41,223 nt of DNA, from the NCBI GenBank assembly GCA_017558175.1, contig JAFYWH010000087.1:1-41223 (forward strand), given 5' to 3'. Position numbers and translations under genes: made by a program. The notes under the pieces were generated by a model. The model saw nothing but the letters and a program-made list of their open reading frames with translations. It was not told the DNA's origin and did not search any database. The stretch's first letter is position 1, and every line of letters begins with the position of its first letter. This DNA is from Bacteroidaceae bacterium. Its GTDB lineage: Bacteria; Bacteroidota; Bacteroidia; Bacteroidales; Bacteroidaceae. Below are positions 33,933 to 41,223 of the stretch, piece after piece.

Positions 33933-35039
33933 TTACTTAACTTCCATAATTACTACGCGGTTCAAGTATGCCTTTTCGAACATTGGATCTGTACCACCCA
34001 TAGCAACCTTTTCAAGCTGGCTAGCGTTTACACCTTCAGCAATCAAAGCGTCGTAAACAGCCTGAGCACGCTTTTCAGACAATGTCTGGTTGAAGCTAGC
34101 AGAACCTGTAGCCTTGTCTGCGAAACCAGCGATCTTGTAAGAAGCGTTCGGAGTGTTCTTCATAGCCTTAGCCATCAACTTGATGTTAACCATACCTTCT
34201 GGGCTAATCTTAGCCTTACCGATCTTGAAGAATACAGCAGTTGCACCAGCATATACTTCCTTAGTAACTTCCTTAATTACTTCAACTGGAACTTCCTTGA
34301 TAACTTCCTTTTCAACTACCTTTTCGATTACACGGTCAGAAACCTTAGCAAAGTTCTTGCCACCGAAAGTGTATGTTGCACCAAGTGTCAAACGACCTGT
34401 AGCTTCAGCCTTACGACAATCGCTAGCAGCACCGAAGATTGATGGGGTAACACCGAAACGGCCTTCCAAGTTAATAGCCCACTTGTTGTTCAAGTTGTAA
34501 GCCAAGCCCAAACCAGCAGTTGCACCGAAACGAACCTTCATGTCGTCAGATTCAGCCAATTGTGCTTGACCATCACCTGTCATTTCACCTGTAAATTCAG
34601 TACCTACTGAAGACAAGTTCAAAGTAGGACCAGCGAACAAGTAGAAATCTACAGCACGATTATGGTTGTAACCACCCAACCAGTTAGTTACGTTCAACAT
34701 AGCGTCCAAGTTCAATTCACCGAACATCTTGCAATAGTTTTCGTAGTTCTTTTGACCAGTTACGAACCAGCTATTGTCTTGTGCTTCGAGGCTCTGCCAC
34801 AAACCGCTGATTTCAGCGCGAACACCCCATGTCGGAGTGATGTACTTACCTACCTGAACGTTCAAGTTCAAAGTTGGTGAGTTGAGACCACCGTTGAGTA
34901 CTGACATGCCACCGATACCGAATCCCATGAAGATGTTGTCAGTAGCTTTCTTAGTATAGTAGTTTTCTGTTTCCTGTGCATTAGCAAACATAGATGCACC
35001 AGCCATGATAACAGACAAAGCTAAGAATTTAATTTTCAT
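33933..35039 (-). CDS. OmpA family outer membrane protein
   Basis: 368 aa. Signal peptide about residues 1-21 (ending MFANAQ). Residues about 30-225 form an eight-strand type barrel ending in LGATYTFGG. A short charged linker of V-E-K repeats (VEKVVEKEVIKEVPVEVIKE) follows. The C-terminal peptidoglycan-binding OmpA domain starts near residue 265, with KIAGFADKATGSASFNQTLSEKRAQAVYDAL and NRVVIMEV. Anchors the outer membrane to the wall. Codon choice suggests high expression. It lies 47 bp after the DUF3869 lipoprotein gene in the same operon. Confidence 0.92.
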   Translation of the reverse strand: MKIKFLALSVIMAGASMFANAQETENYYTKKATDNIFMGFGIGGMSVLNGGLNSPTLNLNVQVGKYITPTWGVRAEISGLWQSLEAQDNSWFVTGQKNYENYCKMFGELNLDAMLNVTNWLGGYNHNRAVDFYLFAGPTLNLSSVGTEFTGEMTGDGQAQLAESDDMKVRFGATAGLGLAYNLNNKWAINLEGRFGVTPSIFGAASDCRKAEATGRLTLGATYTFGGKNFAKVSDRVIEKVVEKEVIKEVPVEVIKEVTKEVYAGATAVFFKIGKAKISPEGMVNIKLMAKAMKNTPNASYKIAGFADKATGSASFNQTLSEKRAQAVYDALIAEGVNASQLEKVAMGGTDPMFEKAYLNRVVIMEVK

Positions 35040-35086
35040 ACCTATATGATTTAAAAATTTATAATCTTAATTTGATTTATCTAAAA

Positions 35087-36007
35087 TTATTCAGCGATAG
35101 AGATACCACCACCAGCGTTAGAATTGTTACCATGACCGTGACCATGACCATGACCTGGTTGATAGTGGCCAGCGTGGCTTGGGTGAGCGATTTCTACGCT
35201 TTCAGCTTCTGTGCTGCTGATAGCATCGTAAGTAAATGTTGCAACAACTTCTTCGCTGTTCTTTGTAGCGGCAGTCCACTTGTAATTAGTAGTTGTAACA
35301 GTTACATATACATTGAAATAAGACCATGCTGAAGCCTTGCTTTCGTATGTAGCGGTTTCGCTTGTAGCTTCAGTGTTAAGAATGTTTTCATAAGCTGCTT
35401 GGATAGCTTCAGCATATACAGCGTCCAATTTGCTGTAAATTGCAGTTTCTTCCAATTTGCCGAAGTTTGTGAATTTAGATTCTACTACTTCATACTTAAC
35501 AGTGTATGGTTGGAAGTAGTCAGTTGCATTTGTAAACCAACCTGTGATACCATCATGTGTGTGAGTTGCATCGTGACCCAAACCTTCGAACTTAGCGTAT
35601 GCTGTCTTTTCAGTAGAACCCAATGCTGTTGTAGTGAACTTCAAACCATCGGCAATAACCAACTTAACATTGTAGTTAGCCTTACCACCAACTTTAGTTG
35701 CGTTGATAGCAACATCTGCAGTAGCTGTACCTTCACCAAGTGTTGCAGTTACAGTGATAGTCTGAGCTTTTACGCCAGTAGTGAACTGAGCTGTACCATT
35801 TACAGTAAATTCAGCATTGCTAACTGTAATAGTAGCCTTGTTAGTAACATCTGAACCAGACAATGCATCAAATACATCAACATCGAGAGTTACTTCTGCA
35901 GGGCCAGCCTGGAAAGTAGCGCTAAGGTCTTCCTTTTCACAAGAAGTGAACATGCAGCCAGCCAAAACAACTGCTGCAACGCTTTTCAAGAAATTTGTTT
36001 TCTTCAT
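35087..36007 (-). CDS. DUF3869-type surface lipoprotein with His-Gly tail
   Basis: 306 aa. Lipoprotein signal with two candidate cysteines, C18 (VLAGC) and C23 (MFTSC). After C23 comes EKEDL, which fits the C-x-K-(D/E)2 surface-export signal described in Capnocytophaga, so exposure on the cell surface is plausible. The next part (about 30-110) looks like an Ig-like beta domain (TATADVAINATKVGGKANYNV). The C-terminus has HPSHAGHYQPGHGHGHGHG followed by NNSNAGGG, and another His cluster (HDATHTHDG) lies near residue 150. I recall DUF3869 proteins beginning this way, but function is unknown. It sits between a YjbH-like barrel gene (13 bp upstream) and ompA. Confidence 0.7.
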   Translation of the reverse strand: MKKTNFLKSVAAVVLAGCMFTSCEKEDLSATFQAGPAEVTLDVDVFDALSGSDVTNKATITVSNAEFTVNGTAQFTTGVKAQTITVTATLGEGTATADVAINATKVGGKANYNVKLVIADGLKFTTTALGSTEKTAYAKFEGLGHDATHTHDGITGWFTNATDYFQPYTVKYEVVESKFTNFGKLEETAIYSKLDAVYAEAIQAAYENILNTEATSETATYESKASAWSYFNVYVTVTTTNYKWTAATKNSEEVVATFTYDAISSTEAESVEIAHPSHAGHYQPGHGHGHGHGNNSNAGGGISIAE

Positions 36008-36020
36008 TTTTGTTAAATAA

Positions 36021-37259
36021 TTAGTAATTGTTATTAATTTCTGTCTTTATAAAATATGGGTTAAAACTATTGTTATTCATTATATTCTCATTTGCCTCCG
36101 ATCTGTATTGTCTGTAATAATATTGTTCGTTACCTGCATTGTAAGCGATTCCCATGTTGTATGACGTGCTTACTCTTGGTATGAATTTGTGTCTTTTTTG
36201 TTTGTATGGCGGCAAAAGCACTTGAAATCTGAATCCACCATTTGAGTTTGCCTCTTTGCTTTTCATGGCATAAAACCCGATAGAAGCATAACGATAATGG
36301 CGTGTCATTTCAAATTTGACACCTTTCTCGCCCATTAAATATTGTTCTCCTTTCAAGCAGAAATTTGTATTGTATCTTGGCCAATAAAAATTAGCTCCAA
36401 TTGCCCAAGTCCAAGCCATATCCGTATCATAATGTAGCTTGAAACCATCCCAATATCCAATGCCGACTAAACCGATCCTTCCTTCTAGGGAAAATCTTTC
36501 ATCTGTTTTGAATGGACGAAAGAGCATTAAATCTGCTCCATATCTATCTGCATTGAAGTAGCCTATGGTCGCCTTACCTTTAATGTTGTAGGGTAACCTA
36601 AAACGTTGCGATAAGGTCATAAATCCAGGGTGGATTTTGTTCTGAAAGATGCTATACCCATCATTATATATGGGGACAATCAATTGTCCTGTCAGTTTCA
36701 TCCCTGGCCAAAAAGAGACTTCAATAGCAGGATTTAAAGTAAATAAAGCTTGGTATATCTGCGTAATTATCAAGTTCTTATAAGATAATTGCGGATATAC
36801 CAAAATATCTACTTTATATCGCGAACTATTTTTTGTTTTCTCGTTTTTGATGATTTCCCAACTATCATCTATTGTGTAACTGGCTTCCCAACCATGTGCA
36901 CTCTTAATGTTTGTCGTATCGGACTTGTTAGGCTCATAAGTTAAAGAAAGCTCTGGTATTTCCAAGTGAGTAACGATGATTGTACAACGTTTGCTAATTG
37001 GTAAACCATGTTGCTGAATAATATCTAAAGCTTTTGAGATTCCAACTCCTTGAGCTTTATATACATTATTCTCTATAGTATAAATACATTCTTCTTCAGT
37101 CTCAATACATCTTATATTTTCAAACCCTAGGTTGGTTAGTTCTATAATAGCTTTGTTGGTTTCTGTTTGTCCCCATGTGTTTAATGACATTATTAAGACA
37201 ATTACAAAACCAATGCAGCGGCAATGTATTGGGCAAAAATTAAAGAATTTCTTTCTCAT
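36021..37259 (-). CDS. YjbH-like outer membrane protein
   Basis: 412 aa from the ATG at 37259, with signal peptide CIGFVIVLIMSLNTWGQ; an ATG at 37277 is the alternative. The longer frame (to 37361) crosses a -7 box at 37330-37322. The first 130 residues form a periplasmic domain (NLGFENIRCIETEEECIYTIE). The rest is rich in beta strands with the pattern of the E. coli YjbH exopolysaccharide family: LSQRFRLPYNIKGKATIGYF, NADRYGADLMLFRPF, YWPRYNTNFCLKGEQYLMG, KGVKFEMTRHYRYASIGFYA. YjbH is thought to be an outer membrane barrel for polysaccharide export. First gene of a three-gene operon with the DUF3869 lipoprotein and OmpA. Confidence 0.65.
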   Translation of the reverse strand: MRKKFFNFCPIHCRCIGFVIVLIMSLNTWGQTETNKAIIELTNLGFENIRCIETEEECIYTIENNVYKAQGVGISKALDIIQQHGLPISKRCTIIVTHLEIPELSLTYEPNKSDTTNIKSAHGWEASYTIDDSWEIIKNEKTKNSSRYKVDILVYPQLSYKNLIITQIYQALFTLNPAIEVSFWPGMKLTGQLIVPIYNDGYSIFQNKIHPGFMTLSQRFRLPYNIKGKATIGYFNADRYGADLMLFRPFKTDERFSLEGRIGLVGIGYWDGFKLHYDTDMAWTWAIGANFYWPRYNTNFCLKGEQYLMGEKGVKFEMTRHYRYASIGFYAMKSKEANSNGGFRFQVLLPPYKQKRHKFIPRVSTSYNMGIAYNAGNEQYYYRQYRSEANENIMNNNSFNPYFIKTEINNNY

Positions 37260-37321
37260 TCCTATGACACCTACCATTTTATTCTTGATAACAACTTGTT
37301 GCGTTGTTATGCAAAATCGAT

Positions 37322-37330
37322 GCAAAGATA
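37322..37330 (-). promoter_or_regulatory. -7 box TATCTTTGC of the YjbH operon
   Basis: Minus strand, about 62 nt before the ATG at 37259. It lies inside the longest open frame and so excludes the start at 37361. Confidence 0.55.
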
Positions 37331-37455
37331 AGTTTTTTTTTTGAATTGGTAAAAAATACAATAAAATATTATGTAATAATTATGGTTAAGGATTGAGCTG
37401 CTGATAATGAAGTGGGAAGTTTTTACTTAATTTAATTAAAGATGAGTTAAGTGGA

Positions 37456-37911
37456 TTAAGTATGTTTTAAGAAATCACCCCACAACTCCGCTGCCATGCC
37501 AAGCAATTCTCCTTCTTGTTGCAAGTGGAGACTATACTTTTCTGTTTGTTCGCCAATGTTCTCTGCATCAATGAACTTTCCTTCGTGAAAATGGATGTCG
37601 CTTTCTTCCTGAAGAGGAAGAATATATAGATAGGTGGTGCTTCCTTGGTGGGAAGGCGATTGGTATTTTACGCTGAAACGTGGAGACATTTTAGCCTGAA
37701 TGTGGGCATGATATTTCCCTTTCACCTTACTAGCTATTTTCTCCGGATTTGAGGAGATGTGTTCTACACTTTCTTCGATGGGGAGATCCCAATGGATGTC
37801 TTTATTTTCCGATGAATGACGGGGAACAACATAAATCTTGCCATTGCAAACCGGAGCTATCCGGATGATTGGCATTTTGTCAGTAGGTGGATTAAATAAT
37901 GAATCTTTCAT
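37456..37911 (-). CDS. Small Nudix-like protein, unknown function
   Basis: 151 aa, no signal peptide. The layout IIRIAPVCNGKIYVVPR, then WDLPIEESVEHI, then TTYLYILPLQEE and a C-terminal acidic/aromatic tail is reminiscent of a Nudix fold, but the Nudix box (GX5EX7REUXEEXGU) is not recognisable, so hydrolase activity is doubtful. It lies 81 bp after the DPP IV gene on the same strand and could be transcribed with it. Its start codon is inside a 17-bp inverted repeat (37905-37971). Family assignment is tentative. Confidence 0.65.
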   Translation of the reverse strand: MKDSLFNPPTDKMPIIRIAPVCNGKIYVVPRHSSENKDIHWDLPIEESVEHISSNPEKIASKVKGKYHAHIQAKMSPRFSVKYQSPSHQGSTTYLYILPLQEESDIHFHEGKFIDAENIGEQTEKYSLHLQQEGELLGMAAELWGDFLKHT

Positions 37912-37971
37912 AGTATCTTCTCTATCTTTTTACTATCAATATAAAAAGGTAACAAGAAGATGCTATGAAAG
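37905..37971 (-). promoter_or_regulatory. Hairpin that includes the start codon of the Nudix-like gene
   Basis: Arms 37955-37971 and 37905-37921 match at 16 of 17 bases (AGAAGATgCTATGAAAG against AGAAGATaCTATGAAAG in reverse complement), with a 33-nt loop. On the minus-strand RNA the second arm contains the AUG (37911-37909). Confidence 0.65.
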
Positions 37972-37992
37972 GTTCACAGGAACATCAGAATT

Positions 37993-40194
37993 TTATTTCA
38001 AATGTTCAATAAAGAAGTTTGTAACACGAGTCAGCAAATGCTTAGTGGTGTTTCCGCCACGGATGCTGTGGTTACGGTTTGTATAGATGTGCATATCAAA
38101 CTGCTTGTCGGCTTGTACGAGCGCTTCGCTATATTCCGATGCATTGCGCAAGTGTACGTTGTCGTCGGCAGTTCCGTGCATCAAGAGCAATTCGCCATGA
38201 AGCTTGTCCACACGGTTCATAGCTGATGATGCCTCGTATCCTTCCATGTTTTCCTTTGGAGTGCGCATGAAACGTTCTGTATACACCGTGTCATAGAAAC
38301 GCCAATCAGTAGGAGCAGCTACGGCTACACCGGCCTTGAATACAGGTGTTCCTTCACTCATTGACATTAATGTACAATATCCTCCGAAACTCCATCCCCA
38401 AATGCCGATGTTCTTTGCATCCACGTATGGAAGTGTGCCGAGATAAAGGGCTGTTTCCACTTGGTCACGAGCTTCTTTCACGCCAAGATTCAAATAGGTA
38501 CATTTTTCGAATGCTGCACCACGACCGCCTGTTCCGCGTCCGTCTACACAAACTGAGATGAAACCATGGTCGGCCATATAAGCTTCGAACATACCGCCGT
38601 CGCTACGAGAACCGATGTTCCATTGGTCGAGCACTTTCTGCGAACCCGGGCCACTGTATTGGTGCATGATGACCGGATATTTCTTATTCGGATCGAAGTT
38701 AGCCGGCTTCATCATCCAGCCGTTCAATTCCATACCATCGCTTGTTGTAAAGGTGAAGAATTCCTTGCTTGGCATGTTCAGCTTCGATACTTTTTCCACT
38801 AATCTCTTGTTGTCAACCAAAGTGGTCATGGTTTTACCGGTATTGTCGTTGATGGTGATAACCGGAGGAGTGGTCAAGTTGGTGAATGTATTGATATAAT
38901 ACTTCATGCTCTTGCTGAAGATAGCACGGTTGGTTCCTTCCTTAGCCGAAAGCTTGGTCTTGCGACCCTTGGCATCAATCTTATAGATAGCGGTGCGGAG
39001 TGGACTTTCTTCGTTGCTGGAATAATAATATGTATTGGTTTTCTTGTCCCAACCGAGGAAATCTTTCACTTCGAACTTACCCTTGGTAATCTGCTTGATA
39101 AGGTTACCACCAGCAGAGTAAAGATACAAGTGATTGTAACCATCGCGTTCGCTCATCATCACGAAGTTTTCCGGATAGAAAGTCATGTTTCCGTAAGCTT
39201 CTTCCTTGATGTATTGTTCGGCTTCATCGCGAACCACCAACTTGCAGAGGGTGCTTCGTGGGTTAGCGAAATAAAGGTCGAAACGGTTTTGGTGACGGTT
39301 CAAGGTCATGATAGCCAATACGTCCGGATTGTCTGTAAACTGGATGCGAGGGATGTAGCCATCTTCATCCAATGGCAAATCCATCTTGCGAGTCACCTTG
39401 CTCTTGATATCGAATGTATGTACGGTCACTTTCGAATTGTCCACACCCGGCATCGGATACTTGTATTCATAAGCGCCCGGATATACAGTATATTCATCGA
39501 GCGAAGGCTTCAAACCTTTATACCATGGGAATGAATACATGGGCACTTGACTTTCGTCGAAACGGATGTAAGCAAGCATGGTTCCGTCGGCGCTGAAATC
39601 GAATGCACGGCTGAATGCGAATTCTTCCTCGTATACCCAGTCAGGAATACCATTCAACACTTCGTTGAACTTGCCATCTGTGGTTACTTGCGATTCGCTA
39701 TTGCCGAAGAGAAGCTTCACCAAGAAAAGGTTGTTGTCACGTACGAAGGCAATCTGATTGCCATCTGGTGAGAACAAAGGAACTTGTTGTGGACCGCCAT
39801 CCGACAATGGTTCGATGGTGTTGTTGCGTACATTGAAAAGATAATATACCGCTGTAAACGAATGACGATAAATAGACTTGGTCTCTGTCTGAATCAGAAT
39901 CTTGCTTTCATCTGGCGACATGATATAGTCGTCGAATCTCTTCAACTTGCAGTCGCGGGCAGTTTCTACATCGAATATGGTAGATACTTCCTTGCCGGTC
40001 TTGAACGAGTATTTTACAATCTTCTTTCCGTCACGGCTGATTTGAGTATAATGCTCACCATCGAGCATCGGCTTGATTCCATAGATGCCTTCAGTGCGAT
40101 AAGCGCTGGTGGCCACCTCCTGTAAAGTTACCTTCTGTGCGTTCCCAATCAGGACACAGAGGCATAACATCATAAGTATGCTTAACTTTTTCAT
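37993..40194 (-). CDS. Dipeptidyl-peptidase IV (S9 family)
   Basis: 733 aa. Signal peptide about residues 1-19 (MLCLCVLIGNAQ). DPP IV propeller followed by the hydrolase domain. The double-glutamate substrate-binding motif is present as DWVYEEEFAFSR near residue 195. The catalytic triad is S602 in GWSFGGY, D677 in HGTADDNVH and H709 in NRNHSIRGG. Removes X-Pro or X-Ala dipeptides from peptide N-termini in the periplasm. It is paralogous in fold to the 811-aa S9 peptidase but clearly the canonical DPP IV. Its promoter (-7 box 40236-40229) is back to back with that of the radical SAM gene. Confidence 0.93.
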   Translation of the reverse strand: MKKLSILMMLCLCVLIGNAQKVTLQEVATSAYRTEGIYGIKPMLDGEHYTQISRDGKKIVKYSFKTGKEVSTIFDVETARDCKLKRFDDYIMSPDESKILIQTETKSIYRHSFTAVYYLFNVRNNTIEPLSDGGPQQVPLFSPDGNQIAFVRDNNLFLVKLLFGNSESQVTTDGKFNEVLNGIPDWVYEEEFAFSRAFDFSADGTMLAYIRFDESQVPMYSFPWYKGLKPSLDEYTVYPGAYEYKYPMPGVDNSKVTVHTFDIKSKVTRKMDLPLDEDGYIPRIQFTDNPDVLAIMTLNRHQNRFDLYFANPRSTLCKLVVRDEAEQYIKEEAYGNMTFYPENFVMMSERDGYNHLYLYSAGGNLIKQITKGKFEVKDFLGWDKKTNTYYYSSNEESPLRTAIYKIDAKGRKTKLSAKEGTNRAIFSKSMKYYINTFTNLTTPPVITINDNTGKTMTTLVDNKRLVEKVSKLNMPSKEFFTFTTSDGMELNGWMMKPANFDPNKKYPVIMHQYSGPGSQKVLDQWNIGSRSDGGMFEAYMADHGFISVCVDGRGTGGRGAAFEKCTYLNLGVKEARDQVETALYLGTLPYVDAKNIGIWGWSFGGYCTLMSMSEGTPVFKAGVAVAAPTDWRFYDTVYTERFMRTPKENMEGYEASSAMNRVDKLHGELLLMHGTADDNVHLRNASEYSEALVQADKQFDMHIYTNRNHSIRGGNTTKHLLTRVTNFFIEHLK

Positions 40195-40228
40195 GTGAAT
40201 AGATAGAGTTTAAATATTTAACTGCGGA

Positions 40229-40266
40229 CAAAGATAGAACTTTTGTTCGGATTTGTCTATCTTTGC
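40229..40266. promoter_or_regulatory. Divergent -7 boxes for DPP IV and the radical SAM gene
   Basis: Minus strand TATCTTTG (40236-40229), 34 nt before the DPP IV ATG. Plus strand TATCTTTGC (40258-40266), only 3 nt before the ATG at 40270. Confidence 0.6.
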
Positions 40267-40269
40267 GTT

Positions 40270-41223
40270 ATGAAAAAGAATGAGATGACTAAGGATGTAA
40301 GATATAACGACCTTTCGGCCTATTTGTCGGCACATTTTCCCCATAAGGTGCAGAAGATTTCTTTAAACGCCGGTTTCACTTGTCCCAATCGTGATGGAAC
40401 GGTGGGATATGGCGGATGCACGTATTGTAATAACCAAACATTCAATCCGGCTTATTGCAAGACAGAAAAGACGGTGACCGAACAATTGGAGGAAGGCAAG
40501 CAATTTTTTGCCCGCAAATATCCCGATATGAAGTTCTTGGCATATTTCCAGGCTTATACCAATACGTATGCCGGGTTGGAAGAACTGAAACGGAAATACG
40601 AAGAGGCATTGTCGGTTCCCGATGTTGTTGGATTGGTAATTGGAACTCGTCCCGATTGTATGCCGGATGCTTTGCTCGATTATTTGGAAGAACTGAACAA
40701 ACGCACTTTCCTGATTGTGGAGTATGGAGTGGAAAGTACAGATAATGTTACGTTGCAACGCATCAACCGTGGGCATACTTTCGAAGTGGCCGAAGAAGCT
40801 ATCCGTAAGACAGCTGCCCGTGGCATTCGGGTGGGGGCACATATTATTCTTGGTTTGCCAGGTGAGGAACGTGAGGCATTGGTTAAGCAAGCCGGATTAT
40901 TGTCTTCTCTGCCTCTGACGACCTTGAAACTTCATCAGCTCCAGCTGATAAAAGGCACTCGTATGGCATCGGAGCATGAAAAGCAACCAGAAGATTTTCA
41001 TCTGTATACAGCCGATGAATACATCGATTTGGTATTAGATTATGTAGAACATCTGCGTCCGGACATTGTTTTGGAGCGTTTTATCTCGCAATCTCCCAGA
41101 GAGTTGTTGATTGCACCCGATTGGGGCTTGAAGAACCATGAGTTTACAGATAAGGTAAAGAAACGCATGCGTGAGCGTGATGCTTGGCAAGGAAAGAAAT
41201 ATAAAAGAGAAGAGGAGCAGTAA
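40270..41223 (+). CDS. Radical SAM protein, TIGR01212/YhcC type
   Basis: 317 aa from the ATG at 40270; the stop is the last codon of the window. Cluster motif CPNRDGTVGYGGCTYC with C-x11-C-x2-C spacing, as in YhcC-type enzymes rather than the usual CxxxCxxC. Other family blocks: YFQAYTNTYAGLEELK, VVGLVIGTRPDCMPDALLDYL, VEYGVESTDNVTLQRINRGH, HIILGLPGEEREALV, LKLHQLQLIKGTRMA and ISQSPRELLIAPDWGLKNHEF. The substrate is not known. The ATG at 40270 would be leaderless by the promoter position; the next ATG (40285) gives a 312-aa protein that starts like E. coli YhcC relatives, so it is equally plausible. Confidence 0.88.
   Translation: MKKNEMTKDVRYNDLSAYLSAHFPHKVQKISLNAGFTCPNRDGTVGYGGCTYCNNQTFNPAYCKTEKTVTEQLEEGKQFFARKYPDMKFLAYFQAYTNTYAGLEELKRKYEEALSVPDVVGLVIGTRPDCMPDALLDYLEELNKRTFLIVEYGVESTDNVTLQRINRGHTFEVAEEAIRKTAARGIRVGAHIILGLPGEEREALVKQAGLLSSLPLTTLKLHQLQLIKGTRMASEHEKQPEDFHLYTADEYIDLVLDYVEHLRPDIVLERFISQSPRELLIAPDWGLKNHEFTDKVKKRMRERDAWQGKKYKREEEQ

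Overview
The window looks like a chromosomal segment of a gut Bacteroidales bacterium, most likely Bacteroides or Phocaeicola. The evidence is a fused MurF-alanine racemase, GldH and RicT, a GSCFA protein, a DUF3869 lipoprotein, S9 dipeptidyl-peptidases, and repeated Bacteroidetes-type promoters (-7 box TAnnTTTG, -33 TTG) with few Shine-Dalgarno sites. No tRNA, rRNA, insertion sequence, prophage or CRISPR array was seen. Functions below come from reading motifs, not from database searches.

Layout. 1-3.3 kb: the start of nuoA (minus), a small His-rich secreted protein and a 752-aa secreted protein with a TonB plug-like C-terminus. 3.3-3.8 kb: a gene-free stretch with a regulated promoter and a four-level nested palindrome. 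3.8-8.5 kb: operon dxs-trkA-trkH (minus; isoprenoid precursor and K+ uptake). 8.6-15.3 kb: operon GSCFA protein, murF-alr fusion, Dna2-like nuclease-helicase (plus). 15.4-19.5 kb: an M48-like protein with a damaged HExxH motif, then a highly biased S9 peptidase. 19.5-20.0 kb: a gene-free stretch with a strict 8-bp-period GTTAC array. 20.0-21.1 kb: a sugar kinase-like phosphotransferase (minus). 21.3-28.6 kb: purH followed by the rod-shape/elongasome genes mreB-mreC-mreD-mrdA-rodA (plus). 28.6-32.4 kb: operon metF-holB-ricT-gldH (minus), meeting rodA tail to tail at one shared TTAA. 32.5-33.8 kb: a phospholipase D/cardiolipin synthase-type enzyme. 33.9-37.3 kb: an envelope operon of YjbH-like barrel, DUF3869 lipoprotein and OmpA protein. 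37.5-40.2 kb: DPP IV and a small Nudix-like protein whose start codon lies in a hairpin. 40.3-41.2 kb: a TIGR01212/YhcC-type radical SAM protein.

Most genes are ordinary core functions; the surprises are mainly in non-coding DNA. The strongest is a composite promoter that occurs twice, 12 kb apart: two 14-bp palindromes of the TAGGG-N4-CCCTA type, 8 bp apart, then TGATTGGG, then 14 bp to the -7 box. It drives the TonB-plug protein and the M48-like protein, suggesting a small envelope regulon under a NarL/LuxR-type regulator. Others are the GTTAC octamer array, a palindromic repeat family (AAAACG...CGTTTT) that also appears inside a coding sequence, and hairpins placed at translation or transcription control points.
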